The notes: generated by a model from the letters alone, not told the origin. Numbered from the stretch's first letter, positions 1-7,506 are shown. The stretch is DNA of 17,925 nucleotides from Hyphomicrobiales bacterium (GCA_027487195.1 JAIYEB010000366.1:1-17925); one strand, 5' to 3'. Translations and numbers: made by a program.

Positions 1-6
1 AAGCCG

Positions 7-1281
7 ATGCCGGCCCAGAGCTTTTTTTCCGCAAGCCTTGCCGATGCGGACCCGGATCTTGCGCGCTCGATCAGCGATGAGCTTGGGCGCCAGCGCCACG
101 AGATCGAGTTGATCGCATCCGAGAATATCGTGTCCCGCGCGGTGCTCGAGGCCCAGGGGTCAGTGATGACCAACAAGTACGCCGAGGGCTATCCCGGTCG
201 GCGCTACTATGGTGGCTGCCAGTATGTGGATGTGGCGGAAACCCTCGCCATCAACCGGGCAACCCAGCTGTTTGGTTGTGCGTTTGCCAATGTGCAGCCG
301 CATTCCGGCGCGCAGGCAAACCAGGCCGTTTTCCTTGCCCTGCTGCAGCCAGGCGATACCTACATGGGCCTTGATCTGGCTGCCGGCGGCCACCTGACCC
401 ACGGTTCCCCTGCAAACATGTCTGGCAAGTGGTTCCGCGTTGCGCCCTACACGGTGCGTCGTGACGACCAGATGATCGACATGGATGAAGTCGCGCGCAT
501 TGCTGCCGAGACCCGTCCCAAGATCATCATTGCGGGCGGCTCGGCCTATCCACGGGTTTGGGACTTTGCAAGATTTCGTGAGATCGCTGATGCGGTTGGC
601 GCCATCCTCATGGTCGACATGGCGCATTTTGCCGGGCTCGTGGCTGGCGGCGCCCATCCCTCACCATTTCCCCATGCCCATGTCGTGACGACAACAACGC
701 ACAAGACCTTGCGTGGCCCAAGGGGCGGCATGATCCTGACGAACGACGAGGCGCTGGCGAAGAAGTTCAACTCCGCTGTGTTCCCTGGTCTTCAGGGTGG
801 CCCCCTGATGCATGTCATCGCCGCAAAGGCAGTGGCGTTTGGCGAGGCGCTCCGCCCCGAATTCAAACTCTATGCACATGCCGTTGTCGACAATGCACGC
901 GCGCTTGCCGAAACCTTGAAAGGGCATGGCTACGCGATCACGACCGGCGGCACCGACAACCATCTGATGGTGGTTGATCTGCGGCCAAAGAACCTCAAGG
1001 GCAACGTCTCGGAGAAGGCTCTCGGTCGTGCGTTCATTACCTGCAACAAGAACGGCGTGCCCTTTGATCCGGAAAAGCCCATGACAACGTCTGGCATCCG
1101 CCTTGGAACGCCGGCCGGCACCACACGTGGCTTTGGCGTCGCCGAGTTCCGCAAGGTCGGCGACATGATTGCCGAGGTTCTCGATGCCAATGCTCAGGCC
1201 GGCGATGAGGGCGCTCCACTTGTGGAGGAGAAGGTGCGCAAGGACGTGATTGCGCTCACCGAACGCTTCCCGATCTACTGA
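7..1281 (+). CDS. glyA: Serine hydroxymethyltransferase
   Basis: This PLP enzyme interconverts serine plus tetrahydrofolate with glycine plus methylene-tetrahydrofolate, the main cytosolic source of one-carbon units. The 424-residue length is usual for bacterial GlyA. The N-terminal domain carries the family signatures IELIASEN (33-40), NKYAEGYPGRRYYGG (56-70) and PHSGAQAN (98-105). VDMAH (203-207) supplies the cofactor-contacting Asp and His. The Schiff-base lysine is K233 in TTTTHKTLRGPRGG. The C-terminal folate region follows, with SGIRLGTPAGTTRG near 365. ATG at 7 is the first in-frame start in the window; only six bases precede it, so the ribosome site and any promoter are outside view and a slightly upstream start cannot be excluded. 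nrdR begins 10 nt after the stop, an arrangement common in alphaproteobacteria. Identification is essentially certain. Confidence 0.97.
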   Translation: MPAQSFFSASLADADPDLARSISDELGRQRHEIELIASENIVSRAVLEAQGSVMTNKYAEGYPGRRYYGGCQYVDVAETLAINRATQLFGCAFANVQPHSGAQANQAVFLALLQPGDTYMGLDLAAGGHLTHGSPANMSGKWFRVAPYTVRRDDQMIDMDEVARIAAETRPKIIIAGGSAYPRVWDFARFREIADAVGAILMVDMAHFAGLVAGGAHPSPFPHAHVVTTTTHKTLRGPRGGMILTNDEALAKKFNSAVFPGLQGGPLMHVIAAKAVAFGEALRPEFKLYAHAVVDNARALAETLKGHGYAITTGGTDNHLMVVDLRPKNLKGNVSEKALGRAFITCNKNGVPFDPEKPMTTSGIRLGTPAGTTRGFGVAEFRKVGDMIAEVLDANAQAGDEGAPLVEEKVRKDVIALTERFPIY

Positions 1282-1291
1282 GCGAACGATC

Positions 1292-1765
1292 ATGCGGTGC
1301 CCCTATTGCGGGAATGAAGACACGCAGGTGAAGGATAGCCGGCCGACGGATGACAACTCCGCGATCCGGCGTCGTCGCCAGTGTCCGGCCTGTGGCGGAC
1401 GCTTCACCACGTTCGAGCGCGTGCAGTTGCGCGAACTGACTGTTGTCAAGCGATCAGGCCGGCGCGTGCCATTTGATCGCGACAAGCTCGCCCGCTCTGT
1501 TGAGATTGCAACCCGAAAGCGCGAAGTGGCGCCCGAAGCGGTCGAGCGTTTGATCAACGGGATTGTTCGCCAGCTCGAAAGCACGGGCGAGACCGATGTG
1601 AGTTCTGAACAGATTGGCACGCTGCTGATGGAAGGGCTGAAGGCGCTGGATCCCGTCGCCTATGTCCGCTTCGCCTCGGTCTATCGCAATTTTTCAGAGG
1701 CCGCCGACTTTGGCGATGTCCTGAAGGAACTTGGTGAACCCCCGCAGGGCACGCCGGGAACGTGA
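1292..1765 (+). CDS. nrdR: Transcriptional repressor NrdR
   Basis: NrdR is the nucleotide-sensing repressor of ribonucleotide reductase genes. The 157-residue protein opens with a zinc ribbon: C3 and C6 in MRCPYCG, C31 and C34 in CPACGGRF. An ATP-cone domain follows at about 49-139, recognisable from VVKRSGRRVPFDRDKL and later DPVAYVRFASVYRNF. A longer frame extends upstream into glyA to 1250. The ATG at 1292 is preferred because the family invariably starts MxCPxC. The gene begins 10 nt after glyA. Its TGA stop shares four bases with the GTG start of ribD, implying translational coupling. The short tail after the ATP cone (EPPQGTPGT) is not conserved in the family. No NrdR box is visible in this window, so its own targets lie elsewhere. 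Confidence 0.96.
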   Translation: MRCPYCGNEDTQVKDSRPTDDNSAIRRRRQCPACGGRFTTFERVQLRELTVVKRSGRRVPFDRDKLARSVEIATRKREVAPEAVERLINGIVRQLESTGETDVSSEQIGTLLMEGLKALDPVAYVRFASVYRNFSEAADFGDVLKELGEPPQGTPGT

Positions 1766-2862
1766 GCGACGACGAACGCTTGATGGCGGCTGCGATTGCA
1801 TTGTCGCGTCGCGGACTTGGGCGCACCTGGCCGAATCCTTCCGTGGCCTGCCTGATTGTCCGCGATGGGGCGCTCATCGGGCGTGGTGTCACGGCCGTTG
1901 GCGGGCGCCCGCACGCCGAGCCGCAGGCCCTCCTGGAAGCGGGAGAGGCCGCCCGCGGCGCAACGGCCTACGTGACGCTGGAGCCGTGCTCGCATTTTGG
2001 CCGAACCCCGCCATGCGCCGATGCGCTGATCAAGGCTGGTGTGTCACGCGTTGTCGCCGCGATGACAGATCCTGACCCACGCGTTGCCGGCAATGGGCTA
2101 AAGCGGCTGAGGGATGCAGGGATCGCGGTGACAGCGGGCGTTCTGGAAGACGCTGCCCGCGAAAGCCATGCCGGGCATATTGCCCGCGTGGTCTATGGGC
2201 GGCCCCATGTGACGCTCAAGATTGCAGCCAGCGCCGATGGCATGATTGCACGGCGTGGTGAGCGGGTCGCCATCACCGGTGCGCTGGCCAACACCGCCGT
2301 TCATCTGATGCGCGCCTCCCATGATGCCGTGATTGTCGGGGCCAACACGACCGCCATTGACGATCCGTTGCTGACGGTCCGCGTTCCGGGCCTTGAGGGG
2401 CGAACGCCGCTCCGCATTGTCCTTGATACGGACGCAACACTGTCCCTCGGGTCTCGCCTTGTGCGCTCAGCCCATGAGAGCCCGGTGCATGTCGTCTGCG
2501 GCTATGGAGCCCCGCCCGACCGCGCGCAGGCGCTCGAGGCCATGGGCGTTGTCGTGCATCGTGTGTCGACCAACCTCTATGGCAATGGGCTCAATCTCAC
2601 GGTGGCGCTGCGCGAACTCGTGAAACTTGGCCTGACGCGCGTGATGGTTGAAGGTGGCGCACGGCTGTCGCAGGCCTTTCTGGAGCGCGATCTTGTTGAC
2701 GAGCTTGTCCTGTTTCGCAGCCCCGATGTGATCGGCATCCATGGCGTTCCGGCGCTTGCGTCCGGTTCATTGACGGATGACCTTGCATCCCCCCGTTTTC
2801 GCCTGACGCGCTCGATCATTCGTGGGCGTGATACCGAGTTTCACTACAAGAGGAGCCGCTGA
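1762..2862 (+). CDS. ribD: Bifunctional riboflavin deaminase/reductase RibD
   Basis: RibD catalyses two consecutive steps of riboflavin synthesis: deamination of the pyrimidine intermediate, then NADPH-dependent reduction of the ribosyl side chain. The N-terminal deaminase domain (about 1-145) has the zinc motif HAEPQAL (H51, E53) and PCSHFGRTPPC (C76, C85). The C-terminal RibD_C/DHFR-like reductase domain (about 147-366) begins near VTLKIAASADGMIA and contains VMVEGGARL, typical of the substrate-binding loop. The 366-residue length matches the usual bifunctional enzyme. The start is GTG at 1762, overlapping the nrdR stop by four bases (GTGA). The next gene starts on the base after the ribD stop. 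No FMN riboswitch precedes it, as expected inside an operon. Confidence 0.96.
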   Translation: MSDDERLMAAAIALSRRGLGRTWPNPSVACLIVRDGALIGRGVTAVGGRPHAEPQALLEAGEAARGATAYVTLEPCSHFGRTPPCADALIKAGVSRVVAAMTDPDPRVAGNGLKRLRDAGIAVTAGVLEDAARESHAGHIARVVYGRPHVTLKIAASADGMIARRGERVAITGALANTAVHLMRASHDAVIVGANTTAIDDPLLTVRVPGLEGRTPLRIVLDTDATLSLGSRLVRSAHESPVHVVCGYGAPPDRAQALEAMGVVVHRVSTNLYGNGLNLTVALRELVKLGLTRVMVEGGARLSQAFLERDLVDELVLFRSPDVIGIHGVPALASGSLTDDLASPRFRLTRSIIRGRDTEFHYKRSR

Positions 2863-3462
2863 ATGTTCACAGGCATCATCACGGATGTGGGTACGCTGTT
2901 GGCCCTTGAGGATACGGGTGGATCGCGTCGCTTTTCCATCGCCTGCGCATCTGATCCAGCCTCAATCGCGATTGGCGCATCAATCGCCTGTTCCGGCGTG
3001 TGCCTGACCGCAACCTCGGTCAAGGCGCATGGTGCCGGCGCCCTGTTCACAGTCGACGTGTCATCGGAAAGCCTGGCGCGCACGACGCTTCAGCGCTGGG
3101 CGGTTGGGCTCAAAATCAATCTCGAACGCTCGTTGAAGATTGGTGATGAGCTTGGCGGGCACATTGTCACCGGCCATGTCGACGGCGTTGCAACGGTCGT
3201 CGCGCGTCGGGATGAAGCCGCCTATGCGGCTTTCACGGTCCGTTCCCCCGCAAACCTGTCGCGCTTTATTGCAGAGAAGGGATCCGTCGCGCTCGATGGG
3301 ACGTCTCTCACCGTCAATGCGGTGAAGGGCGATGATTTCGAGCTGATGCTGATCCCGCATACCCTCGCCGTTACGAGCTGGGGTGCGGTGAAACAGGGCG
3401 ACCTCCTGAACATTGAGGTCGACCTGATGGCGCGCTATGCCGCCCGTCTTGCCGGCAGATAG
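2863..3462 (+). CDS. ribE: Riboflavin synthase alpha subunit
   Basis: This enzyme dismutates two molecules of 6,7-dimethyl-8-ribityllumazine to riboflavin plus the pyrimidine precursor. The protein starts with the nearly invariant MFTGIITDVG. It has two tandem lumazine-binding barrels, residues 1 to about 97 and 98 to 199. The second contains GHIVTGHVDG and the SLTVNAV strand. The 199-residue length is normal. The ATG follows the ribD TGA with no intervening base, so the two are probably co-translated. The gene is called ribE or ribC depending on naming scheme. Lumazine synthase (ribH) and nusB, frequent next genes in related genomes, are missing here: the frame ends 15 nt before the end of the convergent infA. 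Lumazine synthase must therefore be encoded elsewhere. Confidence 0.95.
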   Translation: MFTGIITDVGTLLALEDTGGSRRFSIACASDPASIAIGASIACSGVCLTATSVKAHGAGALFTVDVSSESLARTTLQRWAVGLKINLERSLKIGDELGGHIVTGHVDGVATVVARRDEAAYAAFTVRSPANLSRFIAEKGSVALDGTSLTVNAVKGDDFELMLIPHTLAVTSWGAVKQGDLLNIEVDLMARYAARLAGR

Positions 3463-3477
3463 CGCGAAAACCGCCGT

Positions 3478-3756
3478 CTATCGACGCTGACCGCCGCGAA
3501 AACCACCAGGACGGCCCATGCCGGTCGGTGCATTCGAATCCTTGTGGCGGAACGTGATCCGACCCTTGTCCAGATCATAAGGCGTCATCTCGACCGTCAC
3601 GCGGTCGCCAGCGAGCGTCTTGATCCGGTTCTTCTTCATCTTGCCAGCTGTGTAGGCAATGATCAGGTGGCCTGAATCAAGCTTCACGCGAAACCGTGCA
3701 TCCGGCAGCACTTCGTCGACAATGCCTTCAAACTCCAGAACTTCTTCTTTCGCCAT
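3478..3756 (-). CDS. infA: Translation initiation factor IF-1 with Arg/Gly-rich tail
   Basis: IF-1 binds the A site of the 30S subunit during initiation. Residues 1-71 form the S1-type OB fold with family hallmarks: MAKEEVLEFEG, DARFRVKLDSGHLIIAY, AGKMKKNRIK, GDRVTVEMTPYDLDKGRITFR. Ordinary IF-1 ends at about residue 72. This protein has about 20 more residues rich in Gly, Arg and Pro (NAPTGMGRPGGFRGGQRR), giving 92 in total. Such a tail suggests RNA contact (inference). An AGGAG ribosome site sits 5 nt before the ATG. The gene stands alone, convergent with riboflavin synthase (15-nt gap) and 136 nt downstream of an MBL hydrolase gene on the same strand, so it probably has its own promoter. 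It could be the sole infA or a second paralogue; the window cannot tell. Confidence 0.93.
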   Translation of the reverse strand: MAKEEVLEFEGIVDEVLPDARFRVKLDSGHLIIAYTAGKMKKNRIKTLAGDRVTVEMTPYDLDKGRITFRHKDSNAPTGMGRPGGFRGGQRR

Positions 3757-3892
3757 CTCGTCTCCTGTCGCGGCTCAGCTCACATGCCGAGCCCCATCGA
3801 TCACGCGCTGATACGCGCGTTTGAGAGAAAAGGCCACGATAAATGGCAGCAATAACCGGTCTGAATGACCTAAGGGGATGGAGACCGACGGA

Positions 3893-4657
3893 TCATGCCG
3901 CAAAATCAACAAGGTCAAAGTGGCTTGGCAAGAGCGCAAGCCCTTCTGCCCGTGCTCTGGCAAGGAGCGATTGTCGTGTCCTGATCGCGCTTGTCCCATC
4001 GATGCAGAAGCCTGAAACGAGCTCCGGCCGAGCGATCTGAACCGGATGGTGCAACACATCTGCGGACAGTATGGCGCGCCCGACCTGAAGCATGGTCTGC
4101 CCGCGCGTGTGGCCTGGGGCCGGGATGAGCTGACACCCCGGCGCGATCTCGGCATCCATCGCGACAGCCTCGACGAGACCAAGCGCCTCAAGCGGCGCAA
4201 TGCAATCGAGGTAGCTGCCATGTCCCACGCTTGCGGGATCCTTTGCGCTGAGCGTGCGCTGACGCGTTCCATCAAGGTCCACAGCGCTGACGATGTGGCG
4301 TGCGTTCGGAAAGGTTGGTGTGCCGTCCGGCAGGGTGGCCCAGCCAACATGGTCGGCATGCAGATGCGTGAACAAGACCATCGAGACATCATGGCGGGAG
4401 ATGCCAAGGCGGCTCAAAAACCCCGTGCTTGCGCGCATATGCCAGGAGGGTCGATGAGGCCGGGTCTTGCCCTCGCCAATACCGAGATCGACGATGATTG
4501 TTGTCCCGCCAGCGCGCACCACGTGCGTTCCGACATTGAGTTCAAAGACCTCGCCCGCAAGATCCTGAGCATCAGGAAACAGCAGCGAACCCGGCGCGCT
4601 GAACGCATCGTCCCGGACAAAGTCGATCGTCACATTGCTTTCGGTGAAGACACGCAT
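3893..4657 (-). CDS. MBL-fold metallo-hydrolase, lactonase-like
   Basis: A 254-residue metallo-beta-lactamase-fold hydrolase, probably cytoplasmic, with no signal peptide. The dinuclear zinc site looks complete: H98, H100, D102 and H103 in THLHADHVGW, H183 in PGHTRGQ, D200 in SADVLHHP and a final H247 in LPSHFD. This is the pattern of lactonase-type MBL enzymes, including AHL and pyridoxolactone lactonases. The substrate cannot be read from sequence. It is the last gene of the minus-strand operon that begins with the class III CoA-transferase. Two starts are adjacent: GTG at 4660, overlapping the SDR stop by 4 nt, and ATG at 4657, overlapping by 1 nt. The ATG is chosen. No clear Shine-Dalgarno is seen, consistent with translational coupling. 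A role in opening or clearing a lactone or thioester intermediate is only inference. Confidence 0.88.
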   Translation of the reverse strand: MRVFTESNVTIDFVRDDAFSAPGSLLFPDAQDLAGEVFELNVGTHVVRAGGTTIIVDLGIGEGKTRPHRPSWHMRASTGFLSRLGISRHDVSMVLFTHLHADHVGWATLPDGTPTFPNARHIVSAVDLDGTRQRTLSAKDPASVGHGSYLDCIAPLEALGLVEAVAMDAEIAPGCQLIPAPGHTRGQTMLQVGRAILSADVLHHPVQIARPELVSGFCIDGTSAIRTRQSLLARARAEGLALLPSHFDLVDFAA

Positions 4658-5472
4658 CACAGGATCGCTGGCTTGTCGACGATTGGCGTCATGGCACGTG
4701 CTGCGGCCTCGTCTGGCGGAAGGGCTGGGTCAAACAGCCGCGCAATCATGCGCCGACCGGTTGTTGAAGCTGCGCTGTCAGACAGGAGCCACACGATGGG
4801 CGGTCCCATGATCTGTGGCGGCAATAGATTGCCATCCGCACCGCGCCGGCCTGGCCCGCCCGGAAGCAGGTCCGTATCGCTGGCCCCGCCAGGCAACAGC
4901 ACATTGACGCACACGCCCGTGCCGGCTGCATCCTGGGCCCAGATGCGGCTTGCGGCTTCAAGGGCCGCCTTCGATGGCCCGTAGGGCGCATAGCCGCGTC
5001 GAACCATGGTCTGGTCGGACGTCGAGATGTTGACGATGCGGCCGCTGCCTTGGGCGAGAAACTGGGGCATGACGGCCTTGGCCATGCGAAACGCGCCATC
5101 GACATTGATGTCCATGATCTTCGCCCAGACATCCGTTGGAACCGTCCAGAACTTGACCGGGTCGCTCGTGAAGGTCTCGGAGACAAGCCGCATGCCGCGC
5201 CCGGCATTGTTGACGAGCATGTCGATCCTGCCAAAGGCGGCAAGCGTCGACTGGACAGCGCGGGCGCAATCCTCATCGTTGGTCACATCAGCCACAATGG
5301 CGAGCCCGCGTCCGGCGGGCATGTCGGCAACGGTCTGATCAAGTTCCGGGGATGCCGCGGTCCCGGTAATGGCGACGTTCGCGCCGGCCTGCGCCAGCGC
5401 AAGCGCCATGGCTCGGCCAAGGCCGCGCCCGCCACCTGTGATCAACGCCACGCGTCCTGAAAGGTCAGCCAC
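4657..5472 (-). CDS. SDR-family NAD(P)-dependent oxidoreductase
   Basis: A 271-residue classical short-chain dehydrogenase/reductase. The Rossmann cofactor motif is TGGGRGLG (12-19). ADVTNDED (61-68) follows beta-4's usual position, NNAG is at 88-91, a Ser/Thr cluster STS lies at 150-152, and the catalytic pair is Y164/K168 in YGPSK. In the usual alignment the catalytic serine falls on T151, so the exact active-site hydroxyl is uncertain. The open frame extends upstream to 5595, but that part overlaps the upstream isomerase gene and is not SDR-like. The GTG at 5472 gives the standard N-terminus (MADLSGRVALITGG), has GGAG 7 nt before it, and starts one base after the upstream stop. The substrate is unknown. 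As the third gene of the operon, it likely oxidises or reduces a hydroxy/oxo intermediate. Confidence 0.9.
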   Translation of the reverse strand: MADLSGRVALITGGGRGLGRAMALALAQAGANVAITGTAASPELDQTVADMPAGRGLAIVADVTNDEDCARAVQSTLAAFGRIDMLVNNAGRGMRLVSETFTSDPVKFWTVPTDVWAKIMDINVDGAFRMAKAVMPQFLAQGSGRIVNISTSDQTMVRRGYAPYGPSKAALEAASRIWAQDAAGTGVCVNVLLPGGASDTDLLPGGPGRRGADGNLLPPQIMGPPIVWLLSDSAASTTGRRMIARLFDPALPPDEAAARAMTPIVDKPAIL

Positions 5473-5473
5473 T

Positions 5474-6226
5474 TCAATGCTCCGCGAGCAGCCGGCCAAA
5501 GCCGGTGAATCGGTCGGCAATGCCTGCGGCCCTGAGCGCCGCAAAGAAGGTTGCCTGGTTTGACGTGACAACGGGCAAGCCCGTCTCGGCTTCAAGGCCT
5601 TTGATCAGAGGTAAGGCTGGAAAGTCGGTGCAGGTTATCAACAGCGCATCTGCACCGGGTCGCAGGACCGATAGCGCATGCGCGCGCACAGCTTCCAAGG
5701 GGGTTTCGGCGATCTTGATGTATTCCTGGGGTCCACCCGCCCCGATCCCGAGGCCCGAAATGGCCAGCACCTCAAAGCCGAGGGCCGACAGGAAGGCGAC
5801 CTCATGATCATTCAGCTTCTGGTGGTAGGGCGTGGCAATCACGAGGCGTTTTGCGCCAAGCGCGTTTAGCGCCGAAACAATCGAGGCAGCGGTTGTGACG
5901 GCTGTCTTTGCTCCGAACCCGACCATCATGTCCGGCAGTGTTGAGGGCGGGTTCACCATTGAACCGGCCGTGCATCCATAGGCGACCACGTCGACCCTGG
6001 CCTGGCACAGGTCGGAAACGGCCTTGCGAATATCCGACTGAAGGGCTGCCTTGCCGGCGTCGGAATGGGTGTCGGCATGAAGCGGCATGCGCGCGGCATG
6101 AACCGTGACGCCCTCGGGCACCATTGCCGCCCATTCCGCCTCGTTGACCGTGTTCGTTGGCGGAACAATCAGCCCAAGGCGCGCGCGCGGCGAGTAGGCC
6201 GAGAGATGGCGCGGTGGTGCGCTCAC
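5474..6226 (-). CDS. Maleate isomerase / Asp-Glu racemase superfamily protein
   Basis: A 250-residue protein of the family containing maleate cis-trans isomerase, arylmalonate decarboxylase, and Asp/Glu and hydantoin racemases. The N-terminal signature is GLIVPPTNTVNEAEW (18-32). Two catalytic-type cysteines are present: C85 in AYGCTAGSM and C199 in ITCTDFPAL. Arylmalonate decarboxylase keeps only the second cysteine, whereas maleate isomerase uses both. The residues therefore favour isomerase or racemase chemistry over decarboxylation. The start is GTG at 6226, sharing GTGA with the CoA-transferase stop; the stop is one base from the SDR start. Whether the substrate is maleate itself or another unsaturated or alpha-substituted diacid is not determinable. 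Maleate to fumarate would give direct TCA entry. Confidence 0.88.
   Translation of the reverse strand: MSAPPRHLSAYSPRARLGLIVPPTNTVNEAEWAAMVPEGVTVHAARMPLHADTHSDAGKAALQSDIRKAVSDLCQARVDVVAYGCTAGSMVNPPSTLPDMMVGFGAKTAVTTAASIVSALNALGAKRLVIATPYHQKLNDHEVAFLSALGFEVLAISGLGIGAGGPQEYIKIAETPLEAVRAHALSVLRPGADALLITCTDFPALPLIKGLEAETGLPVVTSNQATFFAALRAAGIADRFTGFGRLLAEH
5480..5483 (-). promoter_or_regulatory. Ribosome binding site deciding the SDR start
   Basis: GGAG on the minus strand lies 7 nt upstream of the GTG at 5472-5470, inside the last codons of the upstream isomerase gene. It supports the GTG as the SDR start over the longer open frame beginning at 5595. Confidence 0.6.
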
Positions 6227-7473
6227 TCCGCCGCCTGCTTGAAGGTCTTGGGCGCACCAATCACGCCGCGCTGAACGAGATCAGCTATACGGGCGTCATC
6301 AAGGCCCAGAATGCGCTGGAACACCTCGCCATTATGCTCTCCAAGCTCCGGTCCGCAGGCCACGACCTTGCCGGGCGTTTCGGAGAGTTTGGGAGCGACG
6401 CTCTGCATCTTGAGTGATCCGAAGATGCGGTGGCTGACGGACACGATGGCTTCGCGCGCCTTGAAGTGCGCGTCTTCCAGCATGTCCGGCGCGCGATAGA
6501 TGTCGCCGCGCGGCACGCCCTTGTCATCGAGCAGGGTCCCGAGGGCTTCAGCATCGACCGTCACAGTCCACGCGCCGATCAGATCGTCGAGCTCCTTTTG
6601 TACCGCGCCGCGCGCGGAATGCGTCGCATAGCGCGGATCGGCGGCAAGGTCCGGGCGGCCCATCGCCTCGGCGAGCCGCTTGAACACCGTGTCCTGATTG
6701 GCGGCGATCAGCATCAGCTTGCCGTCGCGCGTGGGGTAAATGTTGGAGGGCGATACGTTTGGCAGAATGGCGCCCGTGCGCTCGCGAATATAGCCGGCCT
6801 TGTCATATTCCGTGACAAGGCTTTCCATGATCGCAAGGATGGCCTCGTAGATGGCGCTGTCGACGACCTGTCCGCGCCCGGTGCGCTGGACATTGTGGAT
6901 CGCCATCATTCCGCCAAGGCAGGCGAACGTTGCAGCCATGGTATCGCCAATCGAGATACCCATGCGCGAAGGCGGCGAGGAGGGATCGCCGACGACATAG
7001 CGCAGCCCGCCCATTGCTTCCCCGATGGCACCGTAGCCTGCCTTCTCGGAATAGGGGCCGGTCTGGCCATAACCAGATACCCGGATCATCACGATCTTCG
7101 GGTTGATCTTTGCGAGGTCCTCGTAGCCAAGGCCCCATTTCTCCATGGTGCCGGGACGGAAATTCTCCAGCACGATATCCGCGCTGGCCACGAGCTTGCG
7201 GATCAGATCCTGCCCATCCTTCTCGCGCGCGTTGAGTTCGATCGATTTCTTGTTGCGCGCAATCACCGGCCACCACAGGGACAGGCCGTGGGGCTTCTCC
7301 CGCCCCCATTCGCGCATGGGGTCTCCGAGACCCGGCTGTTCGATCTTGATGACTTCCGCACCAAAATCCGCAAGAAGCTGACCGCAGAACGGACCTGCCA
7401 GCAATTGCCCCATCTCGATCACGCGCAAATCGGTGAGGGGGCCGGATCGTGAAGCGTCGCGGGCAGTGGACAT
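6223..7473 (-). CDS. Class III (CaiB/BaiF) acyl-CoA transferase
   Basis: A 416-residue family III CoA-transferase, related to formyl-CoA:oxalate transferase, CaiB and succinyl-CoA:glutarate/HMG CoA-transferase. The opening LTDLRVIEMGQLLAGPFCG and FGAEVIKIEQPGLGDPMR are the family N-terminal signature. The mid-region LVASADIVLENFRPG precedes the expected catalytic-Asp segment. The lid domain contains NIYPTRDGKLMLIAAN, and the C-terminal part has GVPRGDIYRAPDM. It would transfer CoA from a donor, often succinyl-CoA, to a carboxylate. It is first in a four-gene minus-strand operon (CoA-transferase, isomerase, SDR, MBL hydrolase) with 1-4-nt overlaps or spacing. It diverges from an HMG-CoA-lyase-like gene, with a GntR-type palindrome 18 nt upstream of its ATG. 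The divergent lyase makes succinyl-CoA:HMG (or analogous diacid) transfer an attractive but unproven guess. Confidence 0.93.
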   Translation of the reverse strand: MSTARDASRSGPLTDLRVIEMGQLLAGPFCGQLLADFGAEVIKIEQPGLGDPMREWGREKPHGLSLWWPVIARNKKSIELNAREKDGQDLIRKLVASADIVLENFRPGTMEKWGLGYEDLAKINPKIVMIRVSGYGQTGPYSEKAGYGAIGEAMGGLRYVVGDPSSPPSRMGISIGDTMAATFACLGGMMAIHNVQRTGRGQVVDSAIYEAILAIMESLVTEYDKAGYIRERTGAILPNVSPSNIYPTRDGKLMLIAANQDTVFKRLAEAMGRPDLAADPRYATHSARGAVQKELDDLIGAWTVTVDAEALGTLLDDKGVPRGDIYRAPDMLEDAHFKAREAIVSVSHRIFGSLKMQSVAPKLSETPGKVVACGPELGEHNGEVFQRILGLDDARIADLVQRGVIGAPKTFKQAAE

Positions 7474-7490
7474 GCAAAAACTCCGGTCTT

Positions 7491-7506
7491 ATTTGTCCAG
7501 ACAAAT
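7491..7506. promoter_or_regulatory. GntR/FadR-type operator palindrome
   Basis: A perfect inverted repeat, ATTTGTC-CA-GACAAAT (7-bp arms, 2-bp centre), sits in the 101-bp region between the divergent CoA-transferase and HMG-CoA-lyase-like genes. The TTGTC...GACAA core fits the TNGTN-NACNA half-sites of FadR/FCD-type GntR regulators (family knowledge). Its edge is 17 nt before the CoA-transferase ATG and 68 nt before the lyase ATG, so one bound regulator could control both. On the minus strand a weak promoter-like pair, TTGCCG and TAATTT with 17-nt spacing, would place the -10 over the repeat. No GntR gene lies in the window. Confidence 0.6.

Noticed and set aside
661..1293. 210-residue minus-strand open frame in glyA
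   Set aside because: glyA is unmistakable on the plus strand, and the antisense frame has no family features.
3475..3486. CGTC-TATC-GACG hairpin between riboflavin synthase and infA as a bidirectional terminator
   Set aside because: A four-pair stem is too weak and mostly lies inside the infA stop region; no proper U-run on either strand.
4046..4984. 312-residue open frame on the plus strand across the MBL and SDR genes
   Set aside because: It is antisense to two genes with clear catalytic motifs, resembles no family, and such long antisense frames are common in GC-rich coding DNA.
5473..5595. N-terminal extension of the SDR open frame
   Set aside because: It overlaps the upstream isomerase gene, is Arg/Pro-rich without SDR features, and the internal GTG has a well-placed GGAG.
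6430..7452. 340-residue plus-strand open frame inside the CoA-transferase gene
   Set aside because: Composition is Arg/His/Asp-rich, as expected of a codon shadow, and the opposite strand carries full family III motifs.
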